Below are positions 1 to 11,700 of a stretch of 64,000 nt of DNA, in pieces; positions within the stretch are counted from its first letter, which is position 1; every line of letters begins with the position of its first letter. The notes below the pieces were generated by a model that was not told the DNA's origin, made no database searches, and saw only the letters and a program-made list of their open reading frames with translations. The position numbers and the translations under genes are program-made. Source of the stretch: Anisus vortex (Eukaryota; Mollusca; Gastropoda; Planorbidae). The stretch is from contig OX421496.1 of the NCBI GenBank assembly GCA_949126835.1, forward strand, positions 23,397,844-23,461,843, read 5' to 3'.

Positions 1-98
1 ACCAATCACTAGAAGATCAATAGAAATTTTGAGTCATTGAATTCAAAATTGCAGCTTACTCTATTCAAACTCTTATATAAATTAGATTAAAATGTCTT

Positions 99-481
99 CA
101 GGGTTCTCACACAGTCTGGAAAGTCTGGAGTTTCAAAAAAACAAATCAAGGCCTGGACAACCTTGAATATTGGCATTTTAGCCTGGGAAAATAGCCTGTC
201 AGCCGGGAAATTTATCTAAATCTATATATTTATATCTACATTTTGTATAAAAATCAAGTTCAGACAAAAAACTCCAATCCCATTTTTATACGCCATAAAC
301 GCCCACTGACCGTGCCTTAGATTAATACCTCATTTACGCAATATTTAGGTCACTTAGGGGGAGGAGGCGTGTGACCATTTTCCAAATAACGTGTCCCAGT
401 AGCATGGAATTTGGCTCTTATAGCCTTGAACTAGTATGGAAACAGCCTTGAATTTTTTCCAGAAAAAATGTGAGAACCCTG
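99..481. mobile_element. hAT-like MITE
   Basis: The left end reads CAGGGTTCTCACA and the right end TGTGAGAACCCTG, perfect 13-bp inverted terminal repeats about 383 bp apart. TGTCTT occurs directly outside both ends, consistent with a target-site duplication. CAGGG termini are typical of hAT elements, which usually duplicate 8 bp; only 6 clear bases are seen. There is no internal ORF, so this would be a non-autonomous copy. Confidence 0.7.
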
Positions 482-944
482 TGTCTTGCTTTAGTTGGGA
501 GTTGTCATCAAATTATACACTGCTCCTAATATTGCTAGAGGCTAACAAAACTGTGCACAAGAGGGTATGACAATTGGCACATAGATTTACATCATAAATG
601 TTCATTGGATATTGATGATTGATATCTTTGGTGGATTATATAAAGTCAATCAAATTTAATGGAATTAAAAAAAAAAGTAACAGTAACAGAAACATTAGTC
701 AATAATTAGTAATTACGGCTATTACGAGAAGGATGTTTGTAGGCCTTCAACATTGGACCAGTTACTTACAAGTCATTTTATTGAACTGATTAAGTAGGTC
801 TTTAAATGAGCCCTTACAAATATAGTTGAGTTTTGCAACATCACAAATTTATTTTAAAGTAGTTCTAAAATACTGCTCCTTTTTTCTTAATTAATGCTAG
901 TAATGGCAGTAATGGTTTAAATATTTTTACTAAAATATTAATAA

Positions 945-1109
945 ATGATACTACACCACATAATAATATAGGCCAAAGTCATATTTATTTATATAAATGT
1001 TTAGATGCCAAAAACATATTTTTTCTAAAATAATAATGATACAACACCACATAATAATATAGGACAAAGCCATATTTATTTATACAAATGTTTGGGTGCC
1101 AAAAACATA
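945..1109. repeat. Two-copy tandem duplication (about 90 bp)
   Basis: Two adjacent blocks share a long stretch running from ACACCACATAATAATATAGG to GCCAAAAACATA with scattered mismatches. A local tandem duplication; no function is visible. Confidence 0.6.
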
Positions 1110-2162
1110 AGTCATACTAAGATTTAGAATTTTTTTTTTTTTAATACTAAATGAAGGACCAGACTTTTTTTTTTTCAAATTTTTTTTTAAACTACATTTT
1201 GTGTAGGCGTAGGAGAAATTCTTTGTATTAAAATAAAAAAAAACTTCACTCCTATACATTTTCAGGAAGTTAAAAGATGCTTATAATTACTAAGATAAAT
1301 TGGAATAAAAGTAAACAAAGAATCCATTCTTGTGAAGTGATTAGTGAAAAACATTTTTGTGTTTGAATAAAAACAAACATCTGTAGATGTTCTCAAAATA
1401 TATTTTAGGGCCTATATCTCTGTGTTAATTTTAAGCTTAGAATCTTCAGTATGTTAAGGTTATTAGTGCTATTGACACTGTTGTAATATCTCATTTGTCA
1501 AACTATCCACCTCAGAGTTTGTTTCTAGCTTTCTTGACAACATTATTCATTTTCATATTCTGTGGCTCCTGAAACTTGATAAATGATTTAGACCAACATT
1601 TCAAATTAAAGATTTGATACATGATTTCTTCATTGATCCAAACAAATAGAAATATGTGGTTTGTTTACAAGTAGTTTTGTTTTTCAGCATCAATGTATTA
1701 TTAATGAACAATAAGCCAGCTGCTTCTTCTAATTTGATGTACACATTGTGTAGTGGGTGCACACCACTGATCTATAAAAAAAAGAATCTGTATTCCCAAA
1801 TTGAGGCTAGAATTGATTACATCATTCACACTATTTACTTTTATCAATATGAGCGAGTTATAGAAATAAACAATCCTTAATTAGAAGAAATCTATATCAT
1901 TTACGGGTCAGTGTTTAGGAAATATAATTGTATAGATAAGTGAAAGTCACATGACAGCCTATTGATTTTGGCTTAAATAAAAGTTTCCAGGCCCAATACA
2001 TTCTTTTTATAGATCATTGGTGCACAATGTCCTGAAGGATTTTATCACCCATAGATTTTCATATTTATTATTTGCATGTCCATTCACATGGCACAATTTT
2101 AATATTGTTGGTGTATCCCTGGCAGTACTAGGTTGATAATGTTACTATTAAAACATATCCAT

Positions 2163-2335
2163 TGTGAAGCCAGCTGGTCCAGCGGTTAGTTCACCGGACT
2201 GTCAACCAAAAACCAACTGACACCGTCACAGGTTCTATCCCTGCCACCGACTGATCCCTGTCGCCCTGCAGGAGTTTCGGGCCTAGTGGACCTAATAATC
2301 TTCTATCTAGAAGGAACGTCTGTAAACTTATAAGA
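2163..2335 (+). mobile_element. tRNA-derived SINE with a LINE-like 3' tail
   Basis: The head looks like a tRNA: an A-box-like TGGTCCAGCGGTTAG near 2172 and a B-box-like GGTTCTATCCC near 2231. The 3' part (about 2287-2330), with AATAATCTTCT, AGAAGGA and CGTCTGTAA, matches the 3' end of the LINE at 40006-42905 read on the minus strand. A 14-nt hairpin is preserved (stem CTTCT/AGAAG, loop ATCT; TTAT in the LINE). This is the layout of SINEs that borrow a LINE reverse transcriptase through a shared tail. Confidence 0.7.
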
Positions 2336-2759
2336 ATTTCTGCCAACTAGGTCTACATGGCTTGTAGAGCACTGGTTTATTGAAACATAGTGATCTAGTA
2401 TAGCTCTTTAGTACTGAAATGTATTCAATTATATGTTAATATTAAAAAAACTTGCAAAATAAATATACAAGCATTTTTTAATATTTGTAACCATTATCCT
2501 TGAACCACATGATCACATCTACCACCAATAAGGAAAATATTTGGTCCCTTAAATTAAGTTGATTGGCTTCCTATACAATTAGCAATGGTAGAACTTGTAC
2601 AAAGTATGACAAGATTAAATTGTAATATAATGTCTGTAACAAAGCAAATGACACATCTGAATGAGATTCTCTGTTAATTATTATTCAATTTTATTTTATT
2701 TTACTCTACATTGTACAAATAATAACCACGGACATATTTGTATGATTATACATTTTAAG

Positions 2760-5700
2760 CTGCCAGAGCTGCAGATGATGAGGATGATGATGATGTTACA
2801 ATAGATGATGATATTGGCAAAAGTCGAGATGGTTCAAAAACAGATGATGAAGCTGTACAAAGGTATGATATATCTTTTTTTAATTACCGTATATACTCGC
2901 ATATAAGTCACACTTTTTTTTACAGAAAATTTTGACAAAAAGTAAGGAACCTTTGAAAAACATCACTACTCTGTCATAAAGTTTCCTACATAACCCCTAT
3001 AGTTGACTGGAGTTATGTAGAATTATTAGGATATGCTTTTATTTGATTATGTTTGCCTTATGCACGATTAAAACAATTTGTTAAGGAAAGTTTCCAAATT
3101 AGGGTGAATATTTTGTAGCTTTTATGTTTGAAAGGTATGCATTTTTGAGATATTAAAAGGCATTGTAACCCGGGAAGTCGGGGTGCGACTTATGCGCGGG
3201 TCAATGACAACATATAAAAGGAAAAAAATCTTAAACTAGGGGTGCGACTTACACGCGAGTATATACGGTAGTTTGCACCTTTAACTTAATAAAAATTAAT
3301 GGTATTTATAAAGATATTTTTTCAATTTTTTATGATTGAAATATTTTATTTTTAGGGAGGAAGAAGCAATTAGCCTGGATGGTTTAAATGTTGCACAAAT
3401 GAAAGAACTCAGAGAAAAATCTGAAAAGTTTCAATTCCAGGCTGAAGTGAACCGCATGATGAAACTTATCATTAATTCTCTTTACAAAAATAAAGAGGTG
3501 AGTAAATTTGTCAGCCAAATTATTTGATAAATTTAGCAATGACTAGCAAATGTAGTAGGTTTACATCACTGCAAATAGTAATATTATTAGCCTCCTTTCA
3601 AACACACATTTTATACATTACCTGTTTATTAAAATATTGTCCTGAATTTTATTATCTTGTTAACCAAAAAAATTTTTTTATTTAAACCATTTCAGATTTT
3701 CTTAAGAGAGCTGATTTCTAATGCTTCGGATGCACTGGATAAAATTCGTTTTCTGTCTTTAACTGACCCGAATGCTCTAACTGCAACTGATGAATTGACA
3801 ATCAAAATAAAGGTTAGTTGTTCACATATTTTTACATAGGGTTTAGGGTTTAAAATTTAAATGATTTTAATTGAGGGTGTAGATAAAATGATTTCAACAT
3901 TCTTAATTGACTTAATATGGGTGTGAATATAAAAAAAAAAGAGATTTTGTTTACAATTAACCATTAGTTTGGACACCAGCTGCATAGTTTGACAAGAACT
4001 ATTGGTTTGGACACCCACTGCATAGGTTGACAATAAACCATTAGTTTGGACACCAACTGCATAGTTTGACAATAACTATTGGTTTGGACACCCACTGCAT
4101 AGGTTGACAATAAACCATTGGTTTGGACACCCACTGCATAGGTTGACATTAAACCATTGGGTTGAACACCAACTGCATAGGTTGAAAATAAACCATTAGG
4201 TTGGACACCAACTGCATAGTTTGACAATAAACCATTGGTTTGGACACCAACTGCATAGTTTGACAATAACTATTGGTTTGGACACCCACTGCATAGGTTG
4301 ACAATAAACCATTGGTTTGGACACCAACTGCATAGTTTGACAATAACTATTGGTTTGGACACCAGCTGCATAGTTTGACAATAACTATTAATTTGGACAC
4401 CAGCTACATAGTTTGACAATAACTATTGGTTTGGACACCAGCTGCATAGTTTGACAATAACTATTGGTTTGGACACCAACTGCATAGGTTGACAATAACT
4501 ATTGGTTTGGACACCAACTGCATAGGTTGACAATAAACCATTAGGTTGGACACCATCTGCATAGTTTGACAATAAACCATTAGGTTGAACACCAACTGCA
4601 TAGGTTGAAAATAAACCATTAGGTTGGACACCAACTGCATAGTTTGACAATAAACCATTAGGTTGAACACCAACTGCATAGGTTGAAAATAAACCATTAG
4701 GTCGGACACCAACTGCATAGGTTGACAATAACTATTGGTTTGGACACCCACTGCATAGGTTGACAATAAACCATTAGGTTGGACACCAACTGCATAGTTG
4801 ACAATAACCATTGGTATGAATAGCAACTGCATAGGTTGACAATAAACCATTTGTTTGGATACCAGCTGCTTAGGTTGATAATAAACCATAACAATGTGAA
4901 AAAAGCTCACTATAGTTTTATTACTCCACCAAACTGTGAGGCCTATAAATCCTTTGCCCTTCATTATTGCTTTTAAGAAAATCTATTTCATATCTTTTTT
5001 TTCATTAAAAATTCAAGAGATCTTTAAAGTGATATTAGTATTATTAGTCTACTTGAACATCTAAATTGAATTAAATAATGCTCTCATTGTGTATCCTGTA
5101 TTCTGTTATTCCAAAGACTATAATAGATTTCCAGAAAGCTTGCTTTCATATATCTGCTATTTAATGACTCGTTTCTTTTCAGAATTTCCTATTGTATTGT
5201 ACCCTTCCATTTTATTTAATCTCTATGATTTTTTCACTAAAAAATAAAATCAGAAGTTGTATGCAGCGGAAACCTTTAGGCAGACGTAGGAGTGTAGAAG
5301 TCATTTAAGACAGTGTTATTGGATGCAACAACATATAAGCTCTAAAATATATCAAGCTGTCCATCTTTTTATTATAGTCTTTGGTTATTCTTCTCTTGCT
5401 GATGTCTGGCTTAAAACAGGTTTTCAGACATGTTTTTATTATAACACAATTAAGTCTAAAAATGTTTTCCTAATAGTTTTTAAAAATTAAGAATTGAATG
5501 CTCCCAAGTTTTTTTTTCTTCATTATTTCATTCCCATGCATTGAAATCCTATTGCTAAAAGTTTATCCAATACTCCCACTGAGATGCTAGAATGATTCAT
5601 TTGTGGAGAATTGTTTTAATAGACAGTGTGAGATTTGTTGTGTAGATGTAACGAGTCCAGTCCTTGATAATTGAAAACTAACATTTCAAACTACTTGTTA

Positions 5701-8700
5701 GATCTGGTTTTAATGGATTCATAATATTTTAACATGTACTCATAAATTAAGTAATAATAACATGTCTTTTAGAATTGATCCTGAAGAATATCTGTTCTTG
5801 ATAATTAAGAAATGTTGTAGAAGAACCTTGTAGTTGTAATTAATTTGTCACATTGCCCCATGTTGCTGTAATTATTACAGTGTATTTATTAGTGCTACAT
5901 AATGAGATTTGACCTGTACCCAGCCATGGTGGATATGTACTTCCTTTTTATTTTCTTCTTCTCATATGGACTAATATACATATTTTGTCAGCTTATAAGT
6001 ATAGCTCAGTGGGGAATACAGATATATGTCAGTCCGCTTGTTCAGTAAGCTTTTTAAAATGGGTTCAATAAGGATTTACAAATGTGCACCATAAAGTGTA
6101 ATGAAAACAGCTTAAATGATTTTTGTGGTTGGTTGGATTTTAGTTGAAGATTTGATAGAATGTGTTGTTCAATGAAACATTATGTCGATGTGCCAAGTTT
6201 CATCTTGATTATGATAGCATGACGGAAAGTGTTTTGGTTAGCCTTCCAAAGATATGGTTGCCCAGCACTATCATATAGATTTTGCATCATGTTTTTTTAT
6301 GTTAAAAACATATACAGTAGGCTTAATGAAGTTAATGGGCAAAAATAGGTAACCATACAGTTCTGGCTAATCAGCATCAGATTGAAAATTGGTCTGTTCT
6401 GGTTTGTTATTATTTTAACTTGTGTCTATTTCATTCTATTGTTTACAAAAGATTTATTCAGTTTGCTATGGCTCAATAGATGTTTATTCAGTTTGACACA
6501 CACATTTAAGTGTGATTTGAGTTTTGTCTGCTTGTGCTATTGAATTAGATATATTTGTCCTAGCCTTAATCTGAGGATATTTGACTATAAATTGCTGTAC
6601 AATCAATGTGTTTATGTGTATTATTTACTGTAATTTTGATTTAAAACTTGTTAACAGTTTTGCCTAGACTGACAGTAGTCATTGTTCAAACTCCATGGGC
6701 AATATATTGGGCAGTTTTCATTGTTATTAAATTAGTAGGAGCTGCTAGAATTTACCACTGCTCATGATGATAAACAATTGTTTAAGCATGCACTTACAGG
6801 TTCTTTATTTACTAAACTCGTGTTTGATTTTTATTTAAAAAGTTATAATGTGCACAACCCCTTACACTACATACACAACATCTGACTTTATGTACAGCTA
6901 AACATCTCTGACTCTGTATGTTACTGTTACACCTAAAACGAAGACAGGAGCACTAGTATTAGTATATATTATAGGCTATAGTAGTATAGCTCACTATGTA
7001 CATAAAATCTGACAGCTGGGACAAAACAGCTGATACTCTTCTTACAAAGCAATTAATAAAACTTAAAGTAAGCTTTCAATTTGATCATGAATGAAATGAA
7101 CTTGATATTGCTCTGATATTGCTTTGTGGATTTATAGATTTTACAGACATAAACATTGCAAGAATATATATACGAGTATATAATCCGAACTATATTACAG
7201 ACACACACGAACATACACGCCATCCCTTTTTGGGAATGTGTGTTGGATGCCCAATTATGCATGTGACGTATTTTCTCCTTGACGTTTCTTGGGTTTTCCC
7301 CTTATTCTTACTGGGCTCTATGTTGAAGTTGACTGCGTGCACCCATGCTATAATAGAATAGAACATACATAAGCTACTAGATCTAAATATATTTTAATGA
7401 TGAATTTGAAATACTGCAGAATAGCCCAGTCGCATACTTGTAGAGAGAATATCTTAAAATAAAATGTTTTTGTTCTTTAATTTGGTGACGAAATTCGCCA
7501 TGAAATTACAGTTGAATGAACTTATAGAATCTAAATAATATGGATATGATCATAGTTTCGTGGATTCTACAGGACCTGGTTAGATCATTCTGTCGGGAGT
7601 ATTATATATGAATCAATAGCTAACTACAGTTCTGGTGGTTGGATTTGAAAGTTCCAGTAATTGTTCAAGTATTGAACACTGCCACGTTCTCTTTGTTTGT
7701 AGTTCTCCTTTAAACGGGATGCATGCCACTTTATAACATTTAGTTTGTACTTTATAACATTTAGTTTGTAGTTCTCCTTTAACTTTAAACGGGACGCGTG
7801 TCAGTTTATAACATTTAGTTTGTGTTTCTCCTTCAACGGGATGCGTGCCACTTTATAACATTTAGTTTGTAGTTCTCCTTTAAACGGGACGCGTGCCACT
7901 TTATAACATTAAGATTGTTATTCTCCTTTAAACGGGACGCGTGCCACTTTATAACATTTAGTTTGTAGTTCTCCTTTAAACGGGACGCGTGTCAGTTTAT
8001 AACATTAAGATTGTTGTTCTCCTTTAAACGGGACGCGTGCCACTTTATAACATTTAGTTTGTAGTTCTCCTTTAAACGGGACGCGTGCCACTTTATAACA
8101 TTTAGTTTGTAGTTCTCCTTTAAACGGGACGCGTGTCAGTTTATAACATTTAGTTTGTAGTTCTCCTTTAAACGGTACGCGTGCCACTTTATAACATTAA
8201 GATTGTTATTCTCCTTTAAACGGGACGCGTGCCACTTTATAACATTTAGTTTGTAGTTCTCCTTTAAACGGGACGCGTGTCAGTTTATAACATTTAGTTT
8301 GTAGTTCTCCTTTAAACGGGATGCGTGCCACTTTATAACATTTAGGAAGGGATGGGAGGATGCATCTTTATCAACCCGCTAGCATGGTGTATTGAATGGT
8401 TTGTGTTAAGCTACAAAGAAAGCACGTGACGTCATTACATAATTACCTTATTACACTAACTACCACAGTAAAAAAAAAAAAAGACAAGCTTAGTACCTTG
8501 TTAAGTACACTCAGTAGAAGAAAATGAGATGTGGCGTTTGTTGTTCTGCTGGAAAAAGGGGGAGGGTTTACACTTGTAAAATGCTGTGATTTTAAGTAAT
8601 TAGTATACAAATTCCCAAGAGTGTTTGATAGAGCTTACCCCTACCCTCTTTCGTTGTGTGTACAGTGTGTATACTTCTTAGCCTTAGCAAACGCCGATAA

Positions 8701-11700
8701 AAGTGAAAAACGACAATATGAGGCCGCTTAGTAGTTTATGCGGTCGTAATACTGTTTTCTCGTAATACTGTTTTCTCGTAATACTGTTTTCTCGTAATAC
8801 TGTTTTCTCGTAATACTGTTTTCTCGTAATACTGTTTTCTCGTAATACTGTTTTCTCGTAATACTGTTTTCTCGTAATACTGTTTTCTCGTAATACTGTT
8901 TTCTCGTAATACTGTTTTCTCGTAATACTGTTTTCTCGTAATACTGTTTTCTCGTAATACTGTTTTCTCGTAATACTGTTTTCTCGTAATACTGTTTTCT
9001 CGTAATACTGTTTTCTCGTAATACTGTTTTCTCGGGCTAAACCAATGAACACATTCAAATTTGTTGATGTGTTTGCTTGTATTCTAGCTGTATTGGAACC
9101 GTGCAAGCATTGGAACACTTGTTTCACTCGTGCGTGCGTGCGTGTGTGTTGTAGAAGAGATGAAGATGAGAGGAGACGCTATTGTTACACAATTGACTGA
9201 CTCTACTTGCCAACACATGTAGACGTGGAGTCATAATCTTGTGTGTGGGGGGGAGGGTGCGTTAAAAAGAAGCAGCTGCCTTAGCCTGGCAATAAGCCCG
9301 CCTCTCTGGTTACATCACCCCCAACACCCCTGCTTTTTGAGTACTGAAGAGAGAGAGAGAGGGCTAAGCAAGTGGGGGGGGGAGATATAGGTGGGCGGTT
9401 CACAAGGTGAATAGCGTAAACGGTTGTTGTTTTTTTTAAGATGAATTTGTTTACATCTTGGGGGTTTTATGTACGCCTTAATTATCGAATGGTATCTCTA
9501 GTGTGACTTGAGAAAAGGGGGAGATGAAAATTGTGTTACATAAATAAATGCAGTTTCTAGGAAGCTCACGCACGTTACACGTGGCCTCAGTTTGTTTAAA
9601 AATAAAACGTGCACCCGCTAGTGTCACCATTATCGGCAATATGGAATCGGGCTAATTTCTACATAAATCGGGCTAATTTCTACATGCATCCATTATTGGG
9701 TACAGGCTCGTTATTCCCCTTCCCCCTCACCCCTAACCTGTTACCCAGATAGGCCTAGGGCCTAGGCCTACATGTTGAACGGGTCCGGTTTAGTTTAGCC
9801 TACTGTCAAATGCGCTGAATTTTTATCTAGTTTTGAAATCAGCCTTTTATAAAGCGCGTGCGTACAAAATCTGGCATTATGTCGAAAACTAATATTGGCT
9901 AAAAAAAATATTTTTTTTAAAGGATGTAAATACGGAGAGGTTGCAGTTCTTCTTCACCCCCCCCCCCCCCTTGTGTTGGCAGATGTAAGAAAAACACTAC
10001 TTGGTGTGCTAACTTGTTTTAGAATTCACCTGTGTAAGGTCAAGGTCACGTGTCTAGGTCGTACCCCATTTTCTTTGCAGGAGACTAAAAAGAAAATCTT
10101 TTGTCTTGAGTACTATTATTAAAGGCAGAAACGTCATAGCCTAGAATAAATGCACTCTAAATGAGCAGGGATCCAAAAGCCCAGCGGGTAGGCCTTTAGA
10201 ATGGTTAGAGGGTGGTTGGAGCGGATGCTCCTATCCCCAGGACATTTTCTACCAATGCCCATGCAAAGAGTTACCTTATTTTGGGTTCACTACAGAACTT
10301 AAGATCAAGACACTAAAGCTGTGTAGCCTAGATTTAAGTATATTGGCAGAAGACATGACACTTACTTGTGAGAATTGTTTTCTTAAAAAAAAAATTGCCC
10401 ACAGAATTAGAACAAAAATAGAAAATGTGTGTGTGTGTCTGTTGCACTGAGTTAATATGGATGTTTCCTGTCAGTTTGCAGTTTACCATATTTACCTGAG
10501 ACTTTTTTTTTTATATCTACCTGAGAATATTTCACTTACAGTGTGCTTGACTTATGAATCTATAAAATATGAACTACACTCCTCCTCACACCTTCATAGA
10601 ATAAAGCAAAAAATGTTTTTAAATTAAGGTGTTCAACAGTAATTTAAAATGTTTTAAAGGAAACTGTTTTCCCTTATTTTTGTCTCTTTGTGCTCTTTTC
10701 AAATCTATGTTCTTTTCCCTTAAACTCTGTATCTCTTATCCTGTCTTTGTTCTTATTCCTAAATCCCCAAATCCCTGTATTTCTCCTGTATTTCCCCTGT
10801 TTCTGTATAAGCTTTTTTTCTGGTATTTGTTTTTCTTCTGCTGTCTTTGTATTACCTTTACTTGTCTATGTAGGCTATGCCTTTTCCTAACTTTGTAACA
10901 ATACTAGCTTTTAACCTTTCTTTGTTTTTCTACTTTATTCCCTGGATTTCTTTGTGGTTCTTCTCATGCCTTAGTATTTCTTCCAATATCTTGTTTTTTT
11001 CTTTTTATACAGTCTTAAAATATTTTTGCCAAGTTTTAAAGTGAGCGATTTTACTTAAGTATTATTTTTATCTGTGAAAATTATAACACACAATTTAGAT
11101 AAACACATTTTATACGGTTTTAAAAAAATAAGAGGCATTTTTTTTTTGCTTAGAGTTTTATTCACAGCTTTGTTTATGTTTTACTTATCTATATAGTACA
11201 CAGTTGCATAGCAACACTAGCCATGGTCTTAGGTCAAATACCTTATTATACCCCCAGGAACTTTTTCCAAGTCTAGAGGGTGTCCTAAAGTCTTAAAGTG
11301 TTACTTAGCTATTACCTTTGTCATTTCCTTGTATCATTTTTTTCTCAAACGTTGTTGTTTTATCTGTGTATTTTGTAGGCTGACAAAGACAACAAAGTTC
11401 TTCACATAACAGATACGGGTATTGGTATGACCAAAGATGAACTGGTCAAGAATTTAGGTACTATTGCTAAATCTGGAACCAGTGATTTCCTAGCCAAACT
11501 AAATGACGCTAATACAGCCACTGAGACAAGTGACCTCATTGGCCAGTTTGGTGTTGGTTTCTACTCTGCTTTTCTAGGTATGTATTGTTATATTATTTTG
11601 TTTACACTTACCTATGTACATAGTAAATGGTTCTGTAACAAAACTGTTTAGATATCAATAAACCTTTTTATAGGCTGTGATTTTAAGGCTAAGGAAATCC

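Larger units (their letters stand above)
1..2759. other. Upstream region / intron 1 of HSP90B1, no gene recognised
   Basis: No coding exon is recognisable here. HSP90B1 exon 2 begins at 2760 with two bases of a split codon, so a first exon carrying the start codon and signal peptide should lie in this stretch or beyond the window edge. I found no ATG followed by a hydrophobic run and a phase-1 donor. The stretch holds a hAT-like MITE (99-481), a roughly 90-bp duplication (945-1109), homopolymer A/T runs near 1130-1250 and a SINE (2163-2335). Confidence 0.5.

Noticed and set aside
1656..1880. Hydrophobic start of a short frame as a possible HSP90B1 signal-peptide exon
   Set aside because: It begins with GTG rather than ATG, and no phase-1 donor follows the hydrophobic run, so it cannot join exon 2270-style phase requirements at 2760.
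3857..4964. Several overlapping minus-strand frames with repeated [13 protein letters not shown] peptides
   Set aside because: By-products of the 38/39-bp minisatellite inside a plus-strand intron; frames shift wherever a 38-bp unit occurs.
8684..9127. 147-residue minus-strand frame with a 16-residue repeat
   Set aside because: Created by the 16-bp minisatellite, which has no stop in that register. No splice sites, no conserved-looking flanks.
9895..10122. 75-residue plus-strand frame in HSP90B1 intron 3
   Set aside because: Includes a poly-C run translated as prolines and no recognisable domain; no support as an exon.
10629..10898. 89-residue hydrophobic plus-strand frame
   Set aside because: Arises from T/C-rich low-complexity intron DNA (Phe, Leu, Cys, Ser codons).
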